Of a DNA stretch of 64,000 nucleotides, positions 16,887 through 26,238 are shown piece after piece; the first letter of the stretch is position 1, and each line of letters begins with the position of its first letter. The stretch spans positions 248,001-312,000 of the forward strand of contig NZ_PNRF01000037.1 of NCBI RefSeq assembly GCF_002879615.1, read 5' to 3'. Position numbers and translations under genes: made by a program. The notes under the pieces are model-generated. The model did not search any database and was not told the DNA's origin. It saw only the letters and a list, made by a program, of their open reading frames with translations. Origin of the DNA: Billgrantia endophytica. Its GTDB lineage: Bacteria; Pseudomonadota; Gammaproteobacteria; Pseudomonadales; Halomonadaceae.

Positions 16887-17267
16887 TCAGTCTCGAGGGC
16901 AGCGCACGAGCGCTACCGAAACACCGTCGCGATCGCGATAGGTCAGTGTCATCGTATTGCCATCGACCGCCATGGCGATACGCTCTCTGCTGGTCATACC
17001 CTCGCCCTCGCAGCGCAGGTCAGCCGTCCACTCCCCTTCACCGCTCTGGGAAGCCTCCATCTCGCAGACGTTTTCCCGGCCCTCGAAGCGACCTTCGGCA
17101 AAGAGGATCGCCGAGCCTGCACCACCGGGCTCGCACCAGTTCGGCTCCGCCGCCCAGCGGCCGTAAAGCAAGTCAGAGGCATCGTTCGGCGTCCCCTGTC
17201 CTCCACTACACGCCGACAGCACCAACAACGATAGCGCAGCGGCGTTTCCCGTATGTAGTAACCTCAT
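16887..17267 (-). CDS. Small lipoprotein of unknown function
   Basis: A 126-residue protein with a type II signal peptide: MRLLHTG, a hydrophobic stretch, and lipobox LSAC (lipidated Cys near residue 20). The mature domain has four further Cys (NWCEP, NVCEM, LRCEG, VRCPRD), which could form disulfides, and a beta-rich pattern (EGEWTADLRC, NTMTLTYRDRDG). It was not recognised as a named family. It is convergent with the zinc-finger remnant and divergent from chaC. The start at 17267 is preferred; an in-frame ATG at 17279 is possible. Confidence 0.75.
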   Translation of the reverse strand: MRLLHTGNAAALSLLVLSACSGGQGTPNDASDLLYGRWAAEPNWCEPGGAGSAILFAEGRFEGRENVCEMEASQSGEGEWTADLRCEGEGMTSRERIAMAVDGNTMTLTYRDRDGVSVALVRCPRD

Positions 17268-17376
17268 TGACTGTCCCATCGCTTGTGGCGTGTCACCGGT
17301 ATTCTATTATGCAATGCTGCACCAAGCCCCTATTGCGCCACGCCACACATGAAGGTCCCACTCGACAAGGCGAACC

Positions 17377-17937
17377 ATGACGCTGGACACCACGCATATC
17401 AATCAACGGCGAATGCCCTTCGACGACCATGATGAGATTTGGCTGTTCGGCTACGGCTCGCTGATCTGGAAGGCCGGGTTTCCTTACCATGAGCGACGTC
17501 CCGCTCATATCGAAGGCTGGGCTCGTCGCTTCTGGCAAGGCTCGCATGATCATCGCGGCACCCCGGAGTCACCCGGCCGGGTGGTCACACTGATCAGCGA
17601 ACCCGGCGCCATCTGCCAGGGCATGGCCTACCGGATCGACGCCGCGACCCTGAACCCATTGGACGTTCGTGAAAGGAACGGCTATCTGCGCGAGAGCGTG
17701 ACGCTGCACTTCCCCGACAGCAGCCACGCCGAAGGGCTGATCTACCTCGCCACCGAGGACAACGCCGCCTTCCTCGGCGACGCGCCACTCGACGCCATGG
17801 CCGAGCAGATCGCCAATACCCACGGTCCCAGCGGCTCCAACCGCGACTATCTGTTGCACCTTGCGGCGTCCCTGGAAGACCTGGGTGCGGAAGATGAACA
17901 TGTGTTTGCGCTGGCGGAGCGGGTGCGCCGCCTCTAG
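17377..17937 (+). CDS. chaC: ChaC-family gamma-glutamylcyclotransferase
   Basis: A 186-residue enzyme with the family ligand loop WLFGYGSLIW (about residues 22-31), HRGTPESPGRVVTL, and the catalytic glutamate in DVRERNGY (about 90-97). ChaC enzymes cleave glutathione to 5-oxoproline and Cys-Gly in the cytoplasm. A broken copy of its first 29 codons lies at 14208. Its stop shares a CTAG tetramer with the stop of the convergent GMC oxidoreductase gene, so the two overlap by 4 bases. Confidence 0.92.
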   Translation: MTLDTTHINQRRMPFDDHDEIWLFGYGSLIWKAGFPYHERRPAHIEGWARRFWQGSHDHRGTPESPGRVVTLISEPGAICQGMAYRIDAATLNPLDVRERNGYLRESVTLHFPDSSHAEGLIYLATEDNAAFLGDAPLDAMAEQIANTHGPSGSNRDYLLHLAASLEDLGAEDEHVFALAERVRRL

Positions 17938-19661
17938 GCCGAAGCTACCGCCCCATCTTCCCTCCCGAGCATATCGGCGATACGCTCGGCGATCATTATC
18001 GTGGGAACGTTGGTATTGGCGCAGGGAATCGACGGCATCAACGAGGCGTCGCAGACATGCAGTCCCTCGACGCCATGCACCGCGCCACTGGCGTCGGTGA
18101 CCGCCTGCGGATCGTCCACCTGGCCCATTCGACAGGTACCGGAGGGATGCCAGGTGCCACCGACATTCTCGGAGATGAAGCGCGTCAGTGCCGCGTCGTC
18201 CGATAGTAGCCGGTCAAGGGTCACACCTTGGGTGACGACCGCATGGATCAAGCGGCCGCGCCAGGGTCCCGCCATGTCGAGCAGTGCGCTCAATGCGCCG
18301 CGTCGCCATGCATTCCAGGTTCCCGGCATGGCGATCGCTGCCACCCTGGGTGAGTAGCTCGAGGCGAACACGCTATCGCGATAGCCCGCCATGGCCGAAT
18401 CGCACAGGATATCGGCTCCGAAGCGCAGGGCCCGTTTCAGCCGCTCCAGATCGCGAGGGTCCGCCAGCATCCCGAAGTCTACCTCGGGCTCGTCGTGCGG
18501 ATCGGGGCTTTTCAGCGTCACACGCCCACGCGAATACGACTTGTTGACCCAGAAGAACAGGGTACCCAGACGATAACCGATGGAGTGCCAGGCCGAGCGC
18601 GACAGGATGGCGCCATGCATATCACCGGCGACACAACCGGGCAAGCCGGAGGAAAAGCGCACGATCGCCTGCTCGTGATGGCCTTCGGGGAATGCGGTGC
18701 GGGCCGCTCTCGGCAGGAAAGCCGACACCGCGATGGAGGGATGCTCCATCAGATTGCCCCCCACACCCGGTAGATGATGGACGATGGGAATGCCGAGGGA
18801 CGCCAGATGCTCGGCGGGACCGATGCCGCTGCGCATCAGCAGCGCGGGGGTATGGATGGCCCCGGCGCTGACGATGACCCGATCCGCCTCGATCTCCTCG
18901 CAGGCGCCATCCAGATGGCGCAACCTCGCGCCGATGGCACGCACCCCGTCGAACGTTACCCGGTCGGCGACGAGGTCGGTACGCAGGTGCAGGTTGGGAC
19001 GCGCCCTGACCGAATCGCTCAGATACCCCACCGAAGTAGGAATGCGCTCGCCCTTCTCGCTCGTGGCTACGGCGCCGACATAGGTGCCGTCCACCCAGAG
19101 ACCGTTCTGATCCTGCCGAAGGGGATGACCGCTCTCTCCCAGTGTGCGTATCACCGCCTGCACGAATGGGGATAATCGCTCCCATGACGGCCGCGCAATG
19201 CGCAATGGCCCATCGCCGCCATGCAGCTCTCCCGAGAAATCCACGTCGCGCTCCAGCTTGCGGAAATAAGGCAGACAGGCCTCCCAATGCCAGCCCTCCG
19301 CTCCCAACACCTGCCATTCATCGTAATCCGCCGGCGCGCCACGATTGGCCATCATCGCATTGATGGCCGAGCCACCACCGAGGATCCGCGCCTGTTCATA
19401 GCGGCGCGCCGGACGCACCTCACCCTCCCGCCGAACTCCCATCACGGCGGCGAGCCCACGCCAGATGTTGTGCGTGTCGAGATAGGCGCGCCCGGGATAG
19501 CCACTGCGGATGGCATCCGGCATGCTCCGCGCGGACAACCCCGCACCGGCCTCGATCAGACAGACGTCATTGCCGGGCGACGCCGACAGACGCGCGGCGA
19601 GCACGCTCCCCGCCGAACCGCCACCGAGAATCAGGTAACGCGTGACCGTCCTAGTCGCCAT
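17934..19661 (-). CDS. GMC-family oxidoreductase (choline dehydrogenase-like)
   Basis: A 575-residue FAD alcohol oxidase/dehydrogenase. The dinucleotide fold is at the start (LILGGGSAGSVLAARLS, about residues 9-25). GMC signatures are ARILGGGSAINAM and GAIHTPALLMRSGIGP, and the catalytic-site region near the end has GTWHPSGTCRMG and a terminal PCANTNVPTIMIAERIAD. I start at 19661; the frame stays open far upstream, but only this ATG places the FAD motif at the N-terminus. It overlaps the 3' end of the ALDH gene by 11 bases. It probably oxidises an alcohol to the aldehyde used by that ALDH. Last gene of the long operon. Confidence 0.9.
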   Translation of the reverse strand: MATRTVTRYLILGGGSAGSVLAARLSASPGNDVCLIEAGAGLSARSMPDAIRSGYPGRAYLDTHNIWRGLAAVMGVRREGEVRPARRYEQARILGGGSAINAMMANRGAPADYDEWQVLGAEGWHWEACLPYFRKLERDVDFSGELHGGDGPLRIARPSWERLSPFVQAVIRTLGESGHPLRQDQNGLWVDGTYVGAVATSEKGERIPTSVGYLSDSVRARPNLHLRTDLVADRVTFDGVRAIGARLRHLDGACEEIEADRVIVSAGAIHTPALLMRSGIGPAEHLASLGIPIVHHLPGVGGNLMEHPSIAVSAFLPRAARTAFPEGHHEQAIVRFSSGLPGCVAGDMHGAILSRSAWHSIGYRLGTLFFWVNKSYSRGRVTLKSPDPHDEPEVDFGMLADPRDLERLKRALRFGADILCDSAMAGYRDSVFASSYSPRVAAIAMPGTWNAWRRGALSALLDMAGPWRGRLIHAVVTQGVTLDRLLSDDAALTRFISENVGGTWHPSGTCRMGQVDDPQAVTDASGAVHGVEGLHVCDASLMPSIPCANTNVPTIMIAERIADMLGREDGAVASA

Positions 19662-21078
19662 ACCCCACGATCCCCTTGATCTCCAGGTAAGCCTCCAGCC
19701 CCCATTCGGCATACTCCCGACCGTTCCCCGAGCGCTTGTAACCGCCGAAGGGCGCGCCGGGATCCCAGGCAGGGCCGTTGATATGCACGCTGCCGGCACG
19801 CAGGCGCAGCGCGACGCGGCGTGCCCGCTCGAGATCGGCGGACTGCACGTAGGCGGCCAGACCGAACGGGCTGTCGTTGGCGATGGCGATCGCCTCCTCC
19901 TCGTCCCGGTAGGCGACCATCGACAGTACGGGGCCGAAGATCTCCTCGCGGGCAATCGTCATGTCGGGCGTGACCTGACCGAACACCGTCGGGCGCACGT
20001 AATATCCAAGAGGCATGTCGGCCGGCCGCTCGGGCCCCCCGGTGACGAGCCGGGCCCCCTCGTCGATACCGACGCGGATCATGTGCTGGACGCGCTCATA
20101 TTGCAGTTGGCTCACCAGCGGGCCGAGCGTGGTGCCGGGCATGTCCGGTGGACCCACGCGATGCGCCTCCGCCGCCCGCCGCGCCACCTCGACGGATTCG
20201 TCGTAGCGTTCGGCCGGCACCAGCATGCGCGTCGGCGCATTGCACGACTGCCCGCTGTTGCCGAAGCACGCATCGACCCCCGCCTTCACCGCCGCCTCTA
20301 TCGTCACGTCCGGAAGCAGAATATTGGCAGATTTGCCGCCCAGTTCCTGATGCACACGCTTGACCGTTGGCGCCGCCAACCTGGCGACTTCGATACCGGC
20401 GCGCGTCGAGCCGGTGATGGAGACCATGTCCACGTCAGGATGACGGCTCAGCGCGGCGCCAACGCTCTCGCCATCGCCATTGATCAGGTTGAAGACGCCT
20501 GGCGGCACCCCTGCGCTGTCCAGTACCTCGGCGAACAGTATCGCGTTCAGCGGCGCGACTTCGCTGGGCTTGAGCACCATCGTGCAACCGGCGGCGAGTG
20601 CAGGTGCCACCTTGCACACGATCTGGTTGATGGGCCAGTTCCACGGCGTGATCAGTGCCGCCACACCGATCGGCTCACGCGCCACCAGCGTCGAACCGCG
20701 GGCTTCGCGAAAGGGAAAGCTGGGGAGCACACGAATCAACTCTTCGAGATGCCACCGGCCAAGACCCACCTGCCAACGGCTTGCCAGCTCGCGCGGGGCC
20801 CCCACCTCCCGCATCACGATCTCGGCGAATTCGTCATAGCGTTCGAGATAAGCGTCGAGAATTCGACGCAGCAGCGCCAGGCGCTCGTCGAGAGGTGTCG
20901 TGGAAAAGGCGGGGAACGCGCGTCGAGCGGCCGCGACGGCACGCTCGACGTCCGCTTCACTCCCCATCGAAATCTCGCCGATGGGCCGTTCGGTGGCGGG
21001 ATCGATGACCGCCAGACGCGACGCGCAAGCGGGAGGGGACCAGCGACCGTCGATATAGAAGTTCAGCGCATTGTCCAT
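19651..21078 (-). CDS. NAD(P)-dependent aldehyde dehydrogenase
   Basis: A 475-residue ALDH. Marks are the ITPWNWP nucleotide-site motif, ELGGKSANI with the general-base Glu, and the catalytic Cys in GNSGQSCNAP. I start at 21078 because GAGGAG lies 9 bases upstream; the ATG at 21087 is too close to it. It is co-transcribed between gabD-like and GMC genes. The aldehyde is unknown; pairing with the GMC enzyme suggests alcohol to acid conversion. Confidence 0.9.
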   Translation of the reverse strand: MDNALNFYIDGRWSPPACASRLAVIDPATERPIGEISMGSEADVERAVAAARRAFPAFSTTPLDERLALLRRILDAYLERYDEFAEIVMREVGAPRELASRWQVGLGRWHLEELIRVLPSFPFREARGSTLVAREPIGVAALITPWNWPINQIVCKVAPALAAGCTMVLKPSEVAPLNAILFAEVLDSAGVPPGVFNLINGDGESVGAALSRHPDVDMVSITGSTRAGIEVARLAAPTVKRVHQELGGKSANILLPDVTIEAAVKAGVDACFGNSGQSCNAPTRMLVPAERYDESVEVARRAAEAHRVGPPDMPGTTLGPLVSQLQYERVQHMIRVGIDEGARLVTGGPERPADMPLGYYVRPTVFGQVTPDMTIAREEIFGPVLSMVAYRDEEEAIAIANDSPFGLAAYVQSADLERARRVALRLRAGSVHINGPAWDPGAPFGGYKRSGNGREYAEWGLEAYLEIKGIVGYGD

Positions 21079-21095
21079 TGGCGTCATCTCCTCGC

Positions 21096-22547
21096 TCAGC
21101 GTACGCCGCCGACGCACAGGTACTTGATCTCGATATAGTCGTCGATGCCGTACTTGGAGCCTTCACGGCCGATGCCCGATTCCTTGACGCCACCGAAGGG
21201 CGCCACCTCGCTGGAGATGATGCCTTCGTTCAAGCCGACGATACCGAACTCGAGGGCTTCGGAAACCCGCCACGCCCGAGCCAGGTCGCGGGTATAGAAG
21301 TAGCTCGCCAGGCCGAAAGGGGTGTCGTTGGCCAGTCGCACGGCCTCCTCTTCATCATGGAAGCGGATCAGCGGTGCCACCGGGCCAAAGGTTTCCTCGC
21401 TCATCAGCAAGGCCGCGCGGGATACGTCGGTGAGAATCGCCGGCCACAGGAAGTTGCCGCCACGGGGATGCGGCTCACCTCCCGTCAGCAGGCGGGCGCC
21501 TCCCGCCACGGCATCCTCGATATGCTCATTGACCTTGGCCACGGCCCGCTCGTCGATCAATGGTCCCAGTGTCGTACCCTCCTCGAAGCCGTCACCCACC
21601 GCCAGCGCCTCGACGGCGATCTTGAGCTTGTCGGCGAAGCGCTCATAGACAGCGTCCTGCACGAAGACCCGGTTGGCGCACACGCAGGTCTGGCCGGTGT
21701 TGCGAAATTTCGATGCCATCACCCCAGCCACGGCGGCATCCAGATCGGCATCGTCGAAGACGATGAAGGGCGCGTTGCCACCCAGTTCCATGGACACCTT
21801 CTTGACGGTGTCGGCGCAGCGACGCAGCAGTTGCTTGCCAACTTCGGTGGAGCCGGTGAAGGAGAGCTTGCGCACCACCGGATTGTCGGCAAGTTCGTTA
21901 CCCACCTCCGACGCCTGGCCGGTGACGATATTGAGCACGCCCTTGGGCACGCCGGCACTCTCGGCCAGTTCGGCCAACGCCAATGCCGAGAACGGCGTGG
22001 CGCTGGCCGGCTTGATGACGATGCTGCAACCCGCCGCCAGGGCGGCACCCGCCTTGCGGGTAATCATGGCGTTGGGAAAATTCCAGGGTGTGATCGCCGC
22101 CACTACACCCACCGGCTGCTTGAGCACCATGATGCGCTGACCCGCGGTAGTGCTGGGGATGATGTCCCCGTAGACTCGCTTGGCCTCTTCGGCGAACCAC
22201 TCGATGAAGGCGGAACCGTAGGCGATCTCGCCACGTGCCTCGGCCAGCGGTTTGCCCTGTTCCAGGGTCAGCAGGCGAGCCAGCGCTTCCTGGTGTTGCA
22301 TGCACAGCTCATGCCAGCGCCGCAACACGGTGGCGCGAGCCTTGGCGGTCAACGCCGCCCAGCCGGCACCGGCCACCTCGGCGGCGCGAATGGCGCCGCG
22401 GACCTCCTCGGCGGAGAGGCTTGGCACCCTACCGATGGCCTCCCCCGTCGAAGGATTGTGTACCGCCAGGGTCCGGCCATCGGCGGCCTCGACCCAGGCA
22501 CCGTCGATATAGCATTGCTGACGCAGCAAGGATGTGGCTAGGCTCAT
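21096..22547 (-). CDS. Succinate-semialdehyde dehydrogenase-like ALDH (GabD family)
   Basis: A 483-residue ALDH of the GabD type. It has EARGEIAYGSAFIEWFAEEAKRVYGD, ITPWNFPNAMITRK, ELGGNAPFIVFDDADLD, and the catalytic Cys in FRNTGQTCVCANR, where the second Cys is typical of succinate-semialdehyde dehydrogenases. APFGGVKESGIGREG lies at the end. AGGA 6 bases upstream fixes ATG 22547. If the operon degrades an amine to GABA or a similar compound, this enzyme would pass carbon to succinate. The exact substrate is inferred. Confidence 0.88.
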   Translation of the reverse strand: MSLATSLLRQQCYIDGAWVEAADGRTLAVHNPSTGEAIGRVPSLSAEEVRGAIRAAEVAGAGWAALTAKARATVLRRWHELCMQHQEALARLLTLEQGKPLAEARGEIAYGSAFIEWFAEEAKRVYGDIIPSTTAGQRIMVLKQPVGVVAAITPWNFPNAMITRKAGAALAAGCSIVIKPASATPFSALALAELAESAGVPKGVLNIVTGQASEVGNELADNPVVRKLSFTGSTEVGKQLLRRCADTVKKVSMELGGNAPFIVFDDADLDAAVAGVMASKFRNTGQTCVCANRVFVQDAVYERFADKLKIAVEALAVGDGFEEGTTLGPLIDERAVAKVNEHIEDAVAGGARLLTGGEPHPRGGNFLWPAILTDVSRAALLMSEETFGPVAPLIRFHDEEEAVRLANDTPFGLASYFYTRDLARAWRVSEALEFGIVGLNEGIISSEVAPFGGVKESGIGREGSKYGIDDYIEIKYLCVGGVR

Positions 22548-22608
22548 CTCATTTCCTGTCATGGTGGTAAAAGAAACGAAGGCGTAAAAGAACCGGGATC
22601 GGCTGACG

Positions 22609-23532
22609 TCAATAACCGCGCCGGCGGTCAACGACGCCGACCATCTCACGTCCCGCTCGGTGCCGTGCGATGTTGTCCAGCACCATGGCCACCGCACTCT
22701 CCGGCTGGGTCATGCTGGCCACATGGGGCGTCAACAGGATGCGCGGGTGGTGCCACAAGGGATGGTCGGCGGGTGGCGGCTCGGGATCGCAGACGTCCAG
22801 CACGGCCGCCGACAGCTGGCCTCGGTCCAGTGCCTGCAGCAAATCCGCGTCGATTAGGTGGGCGCCGCGCCCGACGTTGACCAGGCAAGCGCCGCGCGGC
22901 AGGCGCTCGAACAGCGTGGCATCGAGGATGCCCCGGGTGCGTTCGGTGAGCGGCAGCAGACAGACCAGAATCTCGCTGCCGGCGAGGAAGTCTCCCAGGG
23001 CGCTCTCGCCGGCATAACACGTCACGCCAGCGAGTTGGCGAGGCGTACGGCTCCAGCCCCGGCAGGGAAATCCCAGGCCGCTCAAGCGCTCCGCGACTGC
23101 CGCTCCCAGTTGGCCCAGGCCGAGAATGCCCACCGAGCGGTACGCAGCGGGTCTTACCCGTCGAGGTTTCCATATCCCCATGCGCTGCTGACCGAGGTAA
23201 TCGATCAGGTCACGATGCAGCGCCAGCACCGCCATGGCGACGTACTCCTGCATGGTGGCGACGATGCCCGGCTCCTGCATGCGCACCAGCGGCACGTGAG
23301 AGGGAATCGCCGCGAGATCGAACTGGTCGATGCCCGCGCCAAGCGAAAAGACGATCTCCAGATTGGCAAAGCGTTCAAGGGCATCCACCGGCTCCCAGGT
23401 ACCCAGGTAACGCACCTCGGCGGGATCGCGCACCTCCGGCCAGAGCCGGAACGGCAACTCGGGGGCGTGTTGGGCAAACAGGCGCTGCCACTCCTGGCCA
23501 CGCTCGGGATCAGCGTTGTAGACGAAGCACAT
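22609..23532 (-). CDS. D-2-hydroxyacid dehydrogenase, GhrA-like glyoxylate/hydroxypyruvate reductase
   Basis: A 307-residue NAD(P) oxidoreductase. The N-terminal substrate half has VFSLGAGIDQFD. The Rossmann half starts with GILGLGQLGAAVAERL (about residues 138-153). Catalytic elements are Arg in VNVGRGAHL, Glu in DVCDPEPPPADHPLW, and His in LLTPHVASMT. Length and motifs fit the GhrA subgroup, which reduces glyoxylate or hydroxypyruvate. It lies between the GNAT and gabD-like genes of the operon and may reduce a keto acid or glyoxylate produced there. Confidence 0.88.
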   Translation of the reverse strand: MCFVYNADPERGQEWQRLFAQHAPELPFRLWPEVRDPAEVRYLGTWEPVDALERFANLEIVFSLGAGIDQFDLAAIPSHVPLVRMQEPGIVATMQEYVAMAVLALHRDLIDYLGQQRMGIWKPRRVRPAAYRSVGILGLGQLGAAVAERLSGLGFPCRGWSRTPRQLAGVTCYAGESALGDFLAGSEILVCLLPLTERTRGILDATLFERLPRGACLVNVGRGAHLIDADLLQALDRGQLSAAVLDVCDPEPPPADHPLWHHPRILLTPHVASMTQPESAVAMVLDNIARHRAGREMVGVVDRRRGY

Positions 23533-23546
23533 CGTCGATTCTCCGA

Positions 23547-24377
23547 TTAGCCCAGTGCCTGGCTGGCAAGGGCGAAGCGTATGGCGGAACCTTCAGCGCC
23601 GGATTCGCCGCCGAGCGTCATCCGACGCACACGGTCGACCTCCCGTAGCCCGCGCTCTCCGAGCCAGCCGGCCAACTCCGGGTCCGGGGTATCCACTCTC
23701 ACGAAGCCTCCCTTCAGGCGCTCGAGCCAACTCTCGACCAGCCGCTTGGCGACAGGCAACGTGGTGGCGACGACCGGGCCGATGACGTGGCCATGCCCGA
23801 ACTCGCGGCATATGGAGAATCCCGCCAGGCTGCCGTCCTCCTCCACGACCAGGGCCTCGCCATGCTCCAGCAGGGCATACAGCAGATGGTGCCGAGGGCT
23901 ACCGACAGCCTGCGCATCGAGCGCCACCAGCGCCCCGACGTCACACGCCCGTGCGGCACGTACCACATACCGCTCCTCAACCGGCGCGCCAGTCACGACG
24001 TACCCCTGGCACTGGCACACGCAGGCGATATCCACGAAGCCCAGCGACCGGTACAGGCCGGTACCCTCGGCGGTGGCGTGCAGTTCGACACGCGATGCAT
24101 CGATCCCGGCCAGCGCCGCTTCCATCAGCCTCCGGCCCAAGCCGCGACGTTGGTACATGGGCGATACGACCACCATCCCCAAGGTCGCCAACCCAGGATC
24201 GAACGACCAATGCATGGCGGTGGCGACGAGCCGCTCGTTCTCGACCAGGGCCAGCCCCTCACCAAGGGAGGTCAGCAACTGCCAATCGCGCCCGCGATGG
24301 GGCCAACCCGCCGCAGTGGAGAGGCCCACGGCCTGGTCGAGATGTCTCGCTTCCAGCGGCAATAGCCGTATGCTCAT
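23547..24377 (-). CDS. GNAT N-acetyltransferase with two GNAT-like halves
   Basis: A 276-residue protein. The first half (about 1-135) is a full GNAT fold with acetyl-CoA loop VSPMYQRRGLGRRLMEAAL and GLYRSLGFVD. The second half (about 140-270) resembles the degenerate GNAT domain of YitH-type proteins, with VALDAQAVGSPRHHLL and FSICREFGHGHVIGPVVA. The substrate is unknown. Its place in the operon suggests acetylation of the amine substrate or of a toxic intermediate. Confidence 0.82.
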   Translation of the reverse strand: MSIRLLPLEARHLDQAVGLSTAAGWPHRGRDWQLLTSLGEGLALVENERLVATAMHWSFDPGLATLGMVVVSPMYQRRGLGRRLMEAALAGIDASRVELHATAEGTGLYRSLGFVDIACVCQCQGYVVTGAPVEERYVVRAARACDVGALVALDAQAVGSPRHHLLYALLEHGEALVVEEDGSLAGFSICREFGHGHVIGPVVATTLPVAKRLVESWLERLKGGFVRVDTPDPELAGWLGERGLREVDRVRRMTLGGESGAEGSAIRFALASQALG

Positions 24378-24433
24378 TCAAGGATCTCTCCATCGACGCG
24401 GCGGCCAGACGACCGCAATGATTGTTGTCCCGT

Positions 24434-25225
24434 TCAAGCCGGGGTCTGCTTGCGCGCCAGCACCATCATCATGACCAGTGCAAAGGACCCCGCCGTCAGC
24501 AGCGTACTGATAGCCGCGATGGTGGGGTCGATCTCGTCGCGCAACGCAGTGAACATGCGCACCGTCAGGGGCTGGTTCCGCCCACCCGAGATGAACAGCG
24601 CCACCATGGTTTCGTCCAACGCCTGAATGAAGGCGAAGATGGCACCGGTCAGGACGCTGGGCTTGATCTGCGGCAGGGTGACGGTCATGAAGCTGCGGAA
24701 GCGGTTCATGCCAAGACTCCTGGCGACCATCTCCTGGGTCTTGTCGAAGCCGTGCAGGCCCGCCGTCACCGCCGTCACCACATAGGGCAAGGCCAGCATC
24801 ACATCGGCCATGATCAAGCCCGGGATGGTATGCAGCATCCCCGACAGGGCATAGATGAAGAACACGCCCGCCGCAACGATGATGACCGGCACGATCAGCG
24901 GCAGCAGCAGCACGATCTTCAGGTAGCGCATGATCCAGTGCGACGACGCATTGATGGCATAGGCCGCCGCCACGCCTATCGGTGTGGCGATCAAGGCCGT
25001 GGCACATGCCACGATCAGGCTGGTCCTGGCCGCCGACATCCAGCCTGCATGGCCGAAGAAGGCCTCGTACCAGCGCAGCGAATAGCTGGACGGCGGGAAC
25101 GACAGGAAGCGGCTGTCCGAGAACGACATCGGCACCACGATCAGCACCGGCAGGATCAGGAACAGCAGCACCAGTACCACATAGCCGATGAAGAGGATTC
25201 GCCCCAGGGATAGCTTATGGTTCAT
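24434..25225 (-). CDS. ABC transporter permease, PotC-like
   Basis: A 263-residue inner-membrane permease with about six helices and the coupling-loop motif AARSLGMNRFRSFMTVTLPQIKP (about 162-184), characteristic of spermidine/putrescine-type (PotC) permeases. Its ATG overlaps the stop of the preceding permease by 4 bases (ATGA), which implies coupled translation and a heterodimeric channel. Confidence 0.9.
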   Translation of the reverse strand: MNHKLSLGRILFIGYVVLVLLFLILPVLIVVPMSFSDSRFLSFPPSSYSLRWYEAFFGHAGWMSAARTSLIVACATALIATPIGVAAAYAINASSHWIMRYLKIVLLLPLIVPVIIVAAGVFFIYALSGMLHTIPGLIMADVMLALPYVVTAVTAGLHGFDKTQEMVARSLGMNRFRSFMTVTLPQIKPSVLTGAIFAFIQALDETMVALFISGGRNQPLTVRMFTALRDEIDPTIAAISTLLTAGSFALVMMMVLARKQTPA

Positions 25226-26124
25226 TTCGCACCGAGTATCTTCTCAAGTGAGATCAAGCGCCCGACCACGTAGAAGATGGCCAGTACGCATACCAGCAGC
25301 ACGACGCTGACTGCGCTAGCCGCCCCCCAGTCGCTGTAGAGCTGGATATTGCGGCTGACCAGCATCGACGCCATGACCGTACGTCCACCCCCCATGAGTT
25401 CCGGGGTGATGTAGAAGCCCAGGCACAGCACGAAGACCAGGGTCATGCCGGCGAGCACGCCGCTCATCGACAAGGGCAGGAACACGCGCAGGAAGACATG
25501 CAGCGGACTGCCGCCCAGGCTGGCCCCGGCCTGCATCAGGTCGTAGGGAATCTTCTGCATGGTGGCGTACAGCGGCAGCACCATGAACGGCAGCAGAATG
25601 TGCACGGTGGCGATGATCGTGCCCAGCTCGTTGTGCACCAGCGGCAGCGGGGCGTCGGTGATCCCGCTGGCCATCAGCGTCTGGTTGACCACCCCAGAGC
25701 GCTGCAACAGGATCAGCCAGGCATAGGCCCTGACCAGCACGCTGGTCCAGAACGGCAGGATGACCAGCGCCAGCACCAGCATTGCCCAGCGTTGTGGCAG
25801 TATCGAAGCGGCATAGGCAACCGGATAGCCCATCAGCAGTGCCAGCAGGGTGACGATAAAGCTGATACGAAACGTCAGGGCGAAGGTGTTCCAGTAGATC
25901 CCTTCGCTGAAAATCCGGCGGTAATGCTCCAGGCTGAAGCCTCCCTCGGCATACAGGGACTGCCAGAACAGCCATCCCATGGGCACCACCAGCAGCGTGA
26001 AGACCACCAGGATCGCCGGCAGCATCAACACCAGCATGATCGTTTGTTCTCGGCGCTGATATCGCTGGGAGGGATCGACGCCGATATGACCAAACGCGCC
26101 CTCATGAGCAGCAGTCGTTTTCAA
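25222..26124 (-). CDS. ABC transporter permease, PotB-like (TTG start)
   Basis: A 300-residue permease with about six helices and the EAA-like loop MQAGASLGGSPLHVFLRVFLPLS. I chose the TTG at 26124 because AAAGGAGA lies 6 bases upstream. The ATG-started frame at 26202 would put a Cys/Arg-rich tail ahead of that ribosome site, and the next internal ATG lies inside the first helix. It is encoded between the binding protein and the PotC-like permease. The N-terminal tail before the first helix (about 28 residues) is cytoplasmic. Confidence 0.87.
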   Translation of the reverse strand: MKTTAAHEGAFGHIGVDPSQRYQRREQTIMLVLMLPAILVVFTLLVVPMGWLFWQSLYAEGGFSLEHYRRIFSEGIYWNTFALTFRISFIVTLLALLMGYPVAYAASILPQRWAMLVLALVILPFWTSVLVRAYAWLILLQRSGVVNQTLMASGITDAPLPLVHNELGTIIATVHILLPFMVLPLYATMQKIPYDLMQAGASLGGSPLHVFLRVFLPLSMSGVLAGMTLVFVLCLGFYITPELMGGGRTVMASMLVSRNIQLYSDWGAASAVSVVLLVCVLAIFYVVGRLISLEKILGAK

Positions 26125-26238
26125 CGCGCGTCTCCTTTGAACTGATCCACAATAGCTGGATGGGGAGTTGCCATGTCCTGGTGCCGTGCAACATTCGAGC
26201 ACGGCACCAGCGCACGTGGGGAAATGCCCGTGCTCCCC

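Noticed and set aside
19642-21138. Long plus-strand open frame opposite the aldehyde dehydrogenase (498 codons)
   Set aside because: The minus frame carries the complete ALDH motifs and a ribosome site; the plus frame has no recognisable domain.
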